5,547 nt of DNA from Phycisphaerae bacterium (GTDB lineage: Bacteria; Planctomycetota; Phycisphaerae; Phycisphaerales; SM1A02). The position numbers were made by a program, and so were the translations under genes. Positions 4,882 to 5,547 of this stretch are shown here, one piece after another. Position 1 is the stretch's first letter; each line of letters begins with the position of its first letter. The notes under the pieces are model-generated. The model searched no databases. It saw only the letters and a list, made by a program, of their open reading frames with translations, and had not been told where the DNA came from. The DNA lies in assembly GCA_018663565.1 (NCBI GenBank), contig JABJQE010000290.1, forward strand, positions 1 to 5,547, given 5' to 3'.

Positions 4882-5547
4882 CTAATCGACCGTCAGACCA
4901 TCCCAAGCTAAACCCATGCCCTCAGGCAGTGTGGCGTCGACATCGGCGTGCTTGATCTGGTGGGCCATGTGGATAAACCAGGTCCGACGGGCGCCAATGG
5001 AATACGCCTCCTTGATGGCGCCTTCTATGCTCAGGTGCGTGTGGTGGTTTCGCTCGCGAAGCATGTCGAGAAAGAGGGTCTCAAGACCTGTCAACCGGGT
5101 TCGGGTGAACTCTGGAATCTCAGACACGTCGGTGCACCACGCGAGTGGCAGGGGTCTGTCGGGGCCGTCGCCGGCGTCAATTCTAAACCCGAGGATCGGC
5201 AGATTCCCGTGCAGGAGCCGAATGGGCTCAATTCGCAGACCGTAGAGCTCAACTGGTTCACCTGGAGACAGCGTGTGAATTTCCACATCGGCAATGAAAG
5301 AGTCGTTGACATTCTCATGTTTGAGGAAAATGTGCTTATAGACCCGTTCCAGATGCTCAATCGTATGTGGCTCAGCCCAAATGTCAATCGGTGCGTGCTG
5401 CTTGATGTTGAAGCGTCGCACCTCGTCAAGTCCAAAGGTGTGATCGACATGATTATGTGTAAAGAAGATGCCATCGCACCGCGTGATACCAGCACGAAGC
5501 ACTTGCTGACGAAGGTCTGGAGAAGCGTCGATCAGGATGACGCGATC
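4882..5547 (-). CDS. MBL-fold metallohydrolase, PhnP-like phosphodiesterase (N-terminus missing)
   Basis: The reading frame stays open to the window edge, so the 221 residues seen are the C-terminal part. The first codons in the window read DRVILIDASPDLRQQV and are coding, so a GTG at 5502 that could be taken as a start is internal. Visible residues of a dimetal site are the HxHxDH motif THNHVDH (30-36 of the visible part), H113 in LLHGNLPILG, bridging D140 in WCTDVSEIP (137-145), and histidines in FIHMAHQIKH (191-200). The layout matches the PhnP group (5-phosphoribosyl 1,2-cyclic phosphate phosphodiesterase and related enzymes), with the family pattern LDEVRRFN (40-47) and the C-terminal LPEGMGLAWDGL (207-218). 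A cytosolic phosphodiester or cyclic-phosphate hydrolase is likely. No C-P lyase genes are in view, so the exact substrate is uncertain. A hairpin follows the TAG stop. Confidence 0.88.
   Translation of the reverse strand, partial: DRVILIDASPDLRQQVLRAGITRCDGIFFTHNHVDHTFGLDEVRRFNIKQHAPIDIWAEPHTIEHLERVYKHIFLKHENVNDSFIADVEIHTLSPGEPVELYGLRIEPIRLLHGNLPILGFRIDAGDGPDRPLPLAWCTDVSEIPEFTRTRLTGLETLFLDMLRERNHHTHLSIEGAIKEAYSIGARRTWFIHMAHQIKHADVDATLPEGMGLAWDGLTVD

Overview
The window is ordinary chromosomal DNA from a free-living bacterium. It carries housekeeping genes for central carbon metabolism and energy, and I see no phage, transposase, integrase, plasmid or CRISPR signature. My best guess is a Planctomycetota lineage, possibly Phycisphaerae-like. 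The guess rests on an impression of the MBL hydrolase and malate dehydrogenase protein sequences, on start regions with mostly weak Shine-Dalgarno motifs, and on an ATP synthase gamma gene standing outside an atp operon. No lineage marker such as rRNA is present, so the assignment is weak.

Layout, plus strand. Bases 1-40 are the 3' half of tRNA-Ile(GAU), beginning exactly at the anticodon, followed by a strong intrinsic terminator (46-79). A C-rich leader precedes mdh (malate dehydrogenase, 266-1216). A 156-bp intergenic stretch with phased ATCTC repeats and a small hairpin leads to a six-transmembrane voltage-gated K+ channel gene (1373-2143).

Layout, minus strand. Read in the direction of transcription, from the right edge leftward, the genes are: the C-terminal part of a PhnP-like MBL-fold phosphodiesterase (4882-5547, running off the window), a terminator-like hairpin, atpG (ATP synthase gamma, 3933-4817), a 102-bp inverted-repeat element that fills the gap, a PduO-type ATP:cob(I)alamin adenosyltransferase (3256-3810), and gap (NAD-type glyceraldehyde-3-phosphate dehydrogenase, 2144-3160). 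The gap gene has a good Shine-Dalgarno sequence and a plausible promoter of its own. It converges on the channel gene, and the two stop codons abut with no spacer.

Functionally the genes cover glycolysis (gap), the TCA cycle (mdh), ATP synthesis (atpG), cofactor B12 activation, ion conductance and probably phosphodiester or cyclic-phosphate hydrolysis. They do not form one pathway operon. The most unusual item is the structured 102-bp element at 3831-3932: 20-nt near-perfect inverted arms enclosing two further hairpins, starting immediately after the atpG stop codon. Its nature (structured RNA, MITE-like repeat or regulatory leader of the adenosyltransferase gene) cannot be decided from this window alone.
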